DNA from: Myrica gale
Lineage: Eukaryota > Streptophyta > Magnoliopsida > Fagales > Myricaceae
NCBI GenBank assembly: GCA_963930655.1
Contig: OZ005617.1
Coordinates: forward strand, 6,326,501 to 6,390,500
Length of the DNA stretch: 64,000 bases
Reading direction: 5' to 3'
This document shows positions 50,101-56,100 of the stretch, piece after piece; positions within the stretch are counted from its first letter, which is position 1, and every line of letters begins with the position of its first letter. Below the pieces are notes generated by a model. It ran no database searches and was not told the origin of the DNA. It worked only from the letters and a program-made list of their open reading frames with translations. The translations under genes and the position numbers were made by a program.

Positions 50101-53100
50101 GGACGCAACTTATCTCAATTGTGTGAAGAAATCCTTCAAAAGAATTTTTTGGGAGTTGAAGTGTGTACGGACTTCCTGGATTTGTGTTGCAAACAACAGG
50201 AGCAGAATTCTAAGATTCTTCCCAAGAGTCGGGCATACCAGGTGCAAGTTGATCTGCTCCGAGCATGCAGTGACAAAGCCACAGCATGTGCGTTGGAGCA
50301 CAAAGTATGGGCTGCAGTTGCTGCTGAAACTGCTTCAGCAGTAAGATATGGATTCAAAGGTAGAAGTGAATATGCATGTTATAATGCTTATAAAAAAGTA
50401 ATACACAGTCAACTGAACGGCAATTAGAGAGTCATTGAAATGGCAGAAGAAGGCGGGTTGAAGAATTCTTTTAATGGAGTTGTTAATGAAAACTAGAGTC
50501 GGCTCTGGCTGGAATAGTTGGGGTTTTCCCAGAGTTTTAGAGTTGAGGCGAAGGATTTTGAGGTGTCTGTGGGAGGGAGGGGTGTGATTAAACTAGCAGA
50601 ATGGAGTAGGAAGTCAGCTCCATTTTTTTGGGTAGATCCGGAGCAGTTTGGCTGGTGAACTTAGCTGGCAAGCTCATGGAGGCTGATGTTGATCCAGTAT
50701 TTGTTTCCAAGTTTAGTGATGGCTCTCGAGCCTTCTTAGCCCAGAGGTGTGAAAATAGAGCTGGGAGATACGTCGCAATAGCAGAATTTGGTGGCGGTCG
50801 TAAGAGGTGGTGCAGGGTGGAATTCGATGGCTGCTTGTTTTCAGGAGGTAGTGGACCACCTCGGAAATGTTCGGCAAGGAAGGACAGAGGTTGGGGGTGA
50901 GAGGCACCGTCATGGAGTCTCTTACGCTGGCGTGGTCAAGTCAAGGCCTTCGACGGTGGTCTCCGATGTGCCTTCTTCGTCTGTGGAACGAGTCGTTTCT
51001 GATTGCAGAGATACTGTCTTTTCGCGTGTGCAGTTGCCCAAGCTGCATGCACAGCAGGCGGCTATTCCTGTTCCCAATGCGGGTGGGGTAGCTGTTAGTC
51101 TCTGCCCGAGGCATGTTCGATATTGATTGGAGGCTATGCGAAGGGAACTGAACAGCCTCTTAGAGGCTTTAGACGATAGGGGCATTTTTGGAATGTTGTG
51201 TCAGGACTGTAAGGGAGGGGAACATGGTGCGGTCAATGCAGCTGGGCCTGTTTTTATCTCGAATGGGCCTGATGTTTTTTCGAATGTAACGAAGCTGGAG
51301 TCCTTCTGTAAGGATAAGGGGGGTCGCATGGGGCCTGGGCCGTTTGATGGGTCTGCAAGGGAGAGGGGAGTTAGGCTTGTAGCAGGGTCGGGTGGGGCAG
51401 TCTACGGTGGTTTTGAGGTACCAAAGTCTGTGGTAGACCTCTTGGGCCCCCAGTCAACCGACCCGGAGGTGGTCCATGTCCATCAGCTTCGGGAGGATTG
51501 GTCGATCTCGTCTGGGGTGGCAGTGGGTGTTGTCGTTGTTCTACCGATGCCGGAAGTTCCTGTCAACTATTCTCAGACGACTAAGAGCAGTGAACCACCA
51601 CTCTCAAATCCAAAGGAAAATAAGCTCCACAGCAAGGATCTTGACTTCCGGCCTTTGGAGGTGGGCTCGACTCCACCGGGGGGCAGTTGGCTCTGCCGGT
51701 GCTATGCCAGCAGGGTGTGGGACCCTTGAAGTGGGGAACGACGTCTTGGTGAAGCTAGGCGACTCGGAGGTTGAAGTGGAGAACGACGTAATCCTGAGTT
51801 CCAATCCGGCGACGAATTTTGACTCCCGGCCTATGGAGGTGGGGTCGACTCCACCGGGAGGGGCTGATGGCTCTGTCAGTGCTCTGCCAGAAGGGTGTGG
51901 GACCCTTGAAGTGGAGAGCGGCGTCTTGGTGAAATTCGGTGTCTCGGAGGCTGCACTGGGGGGTTCAGGAGGCTTCCCTGGTGAGACGTCAGCAGTTTCT
52001 TTCGAAGGGGGAGGGGCTATAATTTGTGTAGAAAGTAGTGTTGATCTAGAAAAGGAGAAGGCGAGCAATGGGCTCGCTACCCCTAGCAAATCAAGAGGGC
52101 AGCCGAAGGAAGGAAGCTTGGCGGTCAGTTTCCCTTGTAAAGCGTTGGCGGGGGAATCTCCGGCGTGGATTTTGGACATGGTTTCCTCGGTGGGTCAGAT
52201 GGTTGCGGTGTCGAGTGGTGGTCAAGAGGACAAGCTGAGGGATCTCTTTGCAGCGCTGGAACACAATCGGGTGCAGCTTAGCTCGAAGAAGTCTAGAAAA
52301 TCAGGGGGAGAATGCTCAGGTAGTTGAAGGGGTTGCAATCTTCGGTTAACAACTAAAGCTATGGGCTGGTCTACTAGGGGACTCGTTTAGGGCGGATGGG
52401 ACTTTTGGGGAGAATCTTGTTGGCTAGTGGGTTGAGGGTACTTATGCTTTTTGGGAGTCTTGTTGGGTGGGCCTTTGTTTGTTTTAGGGTTCTTCAGTAT
52501 ATTCTCTTGTACTGTTGCTTTGTTGTTATGCGTTCCTTGTTTTTCTTCTTTTTAATAAAATTGACTTACTTATAAAAAAAAATATTTTTTTGTTCCATCA
52601 GCAAGGCGTACAAGTTTCTGTCTATATTTCTTTCTTCTTTCAAAGGACACCCTTTTTTCTATTTCACCTTCTATGCTTCTCCAACATTGGTTGGCGGTTG
52701 CATTTTTAAGATCATTGACAAGGATGGTGGTGTGGCCCTGATAAACAGGATTTTGAGGTTTTTGAGTGGGTTGGGGGACGGTCCCCTGCCCCCTGGATGG
52801 CTTGCTGATTCCGGGTGCTCTGTTGTCTCTGTGCATTCTGTTGTGCTTGAACCGGATTAATTTGATCCGGAGTGGGACATCAGTAATATCGAGCACCCAA
52901 TGCTTGCATTTTAAGCAAGCATCCCATACTTTTCTCTTTGTTAGTTATCAGATGTTCAAGGTCTGGGATCACATTTAGTAGGACCTTTTTCAGGCTCCTC
53001 CTACGCATGGCCTTTGCTAGTTCCAACAGACAACAAAAATTGAATACTCGAGGTCCTTTATGCCTCTATCCTAGGTTTTAATTTCTGAAACAAACTTGAA

Positions 53101-56100
53101 AAATGATAAGAAACTAATTCTACTTTGAAAATTTTTCTCTTCCCTTCATGATGCTAGATATTTATCACCCCACCATGATTCCTCCTTTCTTTTAATTTCA
53201 TTTTCATACTCATCAGCTCCATAACATGATCCAACTCTTCCAACTGAGCTATGGAATCATCCAAGAATCCTGCCGAGGTAAAGGCCTCCTAGACAGATTT
53301 CAAATATTAGAGACGTGCTCCAAAGAGACAAACAATTGGGCAATCTTTTCTCATAGTTTCTTCCACTAAGAAAGGAAAGTGAACCATCCCCATCTTCATT
53401 TAGAGTGGGATTACTTAATTTCCTCTAAAAGATCTATTAATGTTTGGGAAGTGTCCCATTAGTTAAGGCACCTTTATTTTTCACATTTCAGTCACGTTAA
53501 ATAAAGTTCATCATATCTTGTAGCAGATCCCTCATTGAGATACTTAGCAGAAACTATAGATACTAACATTTCTGAGCATATTCTCAGCAGACTTCAGGAT
53601 GACAATTTTATCAAGCAATATCCTATTCTCCAATCATTCATTCTCCAGTTAGAAGACAAAGTTACACCAATAGCACAAGGCACCCTCATCCACAAGGTTT
53701 GGTCAAGAGTAGATTTTGATCTAGCTACATGAATAACCCAAGAAAGCCAGGACTTAGAGGAACTTCAGAATGTGAGGATCGATTCTTTGACAACAAATTT
53801 AATAGAGTTTGTTGGGTTACAAAAGAACAGAATGCTTTCAACTTACAAAAACAACAGCATATAGAACGTCAACACCATGCTGCAATCAATTTAATAGAGA
53901 GTGATATAAGTTCTTTCTGTGCTTTTCCCAGTTCATTTAAAGAGTCATATCTTGTAGTACTTCTCTAGACAATGACTATGCCTCCAATTGGGTTTAGAAA
54001 TTCATCCATATTTGATCAGTTAGTACGCAAAATTCCTTAGCCAAGAAATATTGATACAAGCATCTTGAGTGGAGACCATCCACCCTAGAGGATCCCACTG
54101 GCGTCACGATGACTACTACTTTTGAACCTCGGTGGATCCTAGAGGATACCTACTGCTTTTGATGCAAGGATCACTTGATGTGTATTAATTGCACCCAGGC
54201 TATTCCCATTGGAGAGGTGGGCAATGTCCAAGTCTTGGCTGATATTTTGGGTTGTAGGGTTGCTTCTCTACCTATCACTTATCCTGGTCTCCCTTTGGAG
54301 GCTCGCTTCAAAAGCATTACTATTTGGAATGGCATCATTGAGAGAATGGAGAAGAGGTTAGCCGGATGGAAGATGAGCTATCTTTCGAAAGGTGGTAGAG
54401 TCACTTTGATCAAGTCCACTCTTGCTAATCTCCCGACTTATTTCTTGTCTCTTTTCCCCATCCCTTCGGCCATGGCTTGTACATTGAAGAAGTTACAAAG
54501 GGACTTTTTGTGGGGTCGCAATGAGTCTATGCATAAGTTTCGCTTGCTTAAATGGGAGAAAGTGTGCTGCCCCATTAAGCAAGGAGGGTTGGGTATTGGG
54601 CGCTTAATCACTTTCAATAAGGCTTTGCTTGGGAAGTGGTTGTGGCGCTTTGCTTTCAAAAGTAACAGCTTGTGGTGGAATGTTATAGTGGAGAAGTTTG
54701 GGAGTGAGTTGGGTGGGTGGAGAACCCTTCATAGAAGAGGAATTTATGGAGTTGGTCTTTGGAGGTTTATTAGCAAAGGGTGGGATCCTTTTGGCCACTT
54801 CTTAAGGTTTGAGGTTGATCGTGGTAATAGAGTCCGCTTTTGGAGTGACCTTTGGTGTGGGGAGACCCTTGAGGCATGTCTTCTCGTCCCTCTTTTCTAT
54901 TGCTAGTAATAAGGATGCTTGAGTGACGGATTATTGGGAGGGGAATTCTGGTTTGGGTGCTTGGAATGTTCAGTTTTTTAGGGCTGCGAATGATTGGGAA
55001 CTTGAGGTTTTTTCGAATTTTTATTCTGTCCTTTATTCCAAGCCCTTGAGGAGTGGGGCTGAAGATAAAATGCGATGGATGGGCACCAAGAATGGCATAT
55101 TCTTGGTGAAATAGATGTATGGGCTTCTTTCTTGTAGCCCCGTCATGTCTTTTCCGTGGAGGCAGATTTTGAGGTCTCTTGTTCCCATGAGAGTTTCCTT
55201 ATTTGTGTGGGAGGCAGTGCATGAGATAATTTTGACCACAAACAATTTGAGGAGGAGGGATCTTTGCTTACTTGATTGGTGCTATCTTTGTAGGCGCAAT
55301 GGGGAATCGGTGGATCATATTCTTCTTCATTGTGTTGTCGCTAGGGATTTATGGTCTCATGTGCTTAGCATTATGAATTATTGTTGGGTTATGCCTTCTA
55401 AGGTGATTGAGGTGTTATTTTGTTGGAAGCAGAAGTTCATTAACCCTCTTGCTTTGAGGGTGTGGAAGATGATTCCTTTGTGTATTTGGTGGGTTATTTG
55501 GAGGGAAAGGAATGGGATGTGTTTTGAGAACTCTTTCTTGTCTTTAGAAGGGTTAAGGGGTTTGTTGTTGAGTTCCCTTTTTCTTTGGGCCAATGCTATT
55601 TTGGGCTCTCCTTTTGCTGATTTTCTTAGCTTTGTAGCTTGTTTGGAGTAGGTCTTCAGCATAGATCTTTGCACTGTTACCTCTTTTTGTTTTTTCAATA
55701 AAGTTCTTCTTACTTATCAAAAAAAATTGCACCCAGGTGATTGGGGTCAGGATAGCTACTTCCTATTGATATCGTCTTTCTGAAAATTTATACTTCACGT
55801 TGTATTCAACAAGAAATAAAGATTAACTTGGATTACAGCTAATTTCAGAATCCAAATAACAATAAAATAAACTCTTGAAAGGAAGAATAAGAAACAACTG
55901 CGGTAGCAAAGGGATCCTCGTTGGCCTTTTCATATGCACATTAGAAAATAATGACTCATCTCAATAGCAGAGTTGGGAGAGATTCATCAGTGATATGAAG
56001 AATAATATTTTTTTTATAAGTGGTTATATGAAGAATAATATAAAAATGATGCAGCACCTGGTGATTCCATGCTGCTTCAACTAAGTGAGTACCATACTCT

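Larger units (their letters stand above)
50100..52583 (+). mobile_element. ORF1-only LINE-type insertion with foreign 5' sequence
   Basis: 2,484 bp bounded by the perfect 15-bp duplication ATTTTTTTGTTCCAT (50085-50099, 52584-52598). From about 50500 it is homologous to the ORF1-type element at 45151-47439, through [20 protein letters not shown] to SKKSRKSGG, then a 3' UTR, AATAAAATTGACTTACTTAT and an A-tail. The first 400 bp (50100-50500) are absent from the other copies and hold a 109-codon ORF. It is read as a single retrotransposition event of a chimaeric template. Confidence 0.83.

Noticed and set aside
51604-52179. 191-codon minus frame
   Set aside because: Antisense shadow of the ORF1-type protein read on the plus strand.
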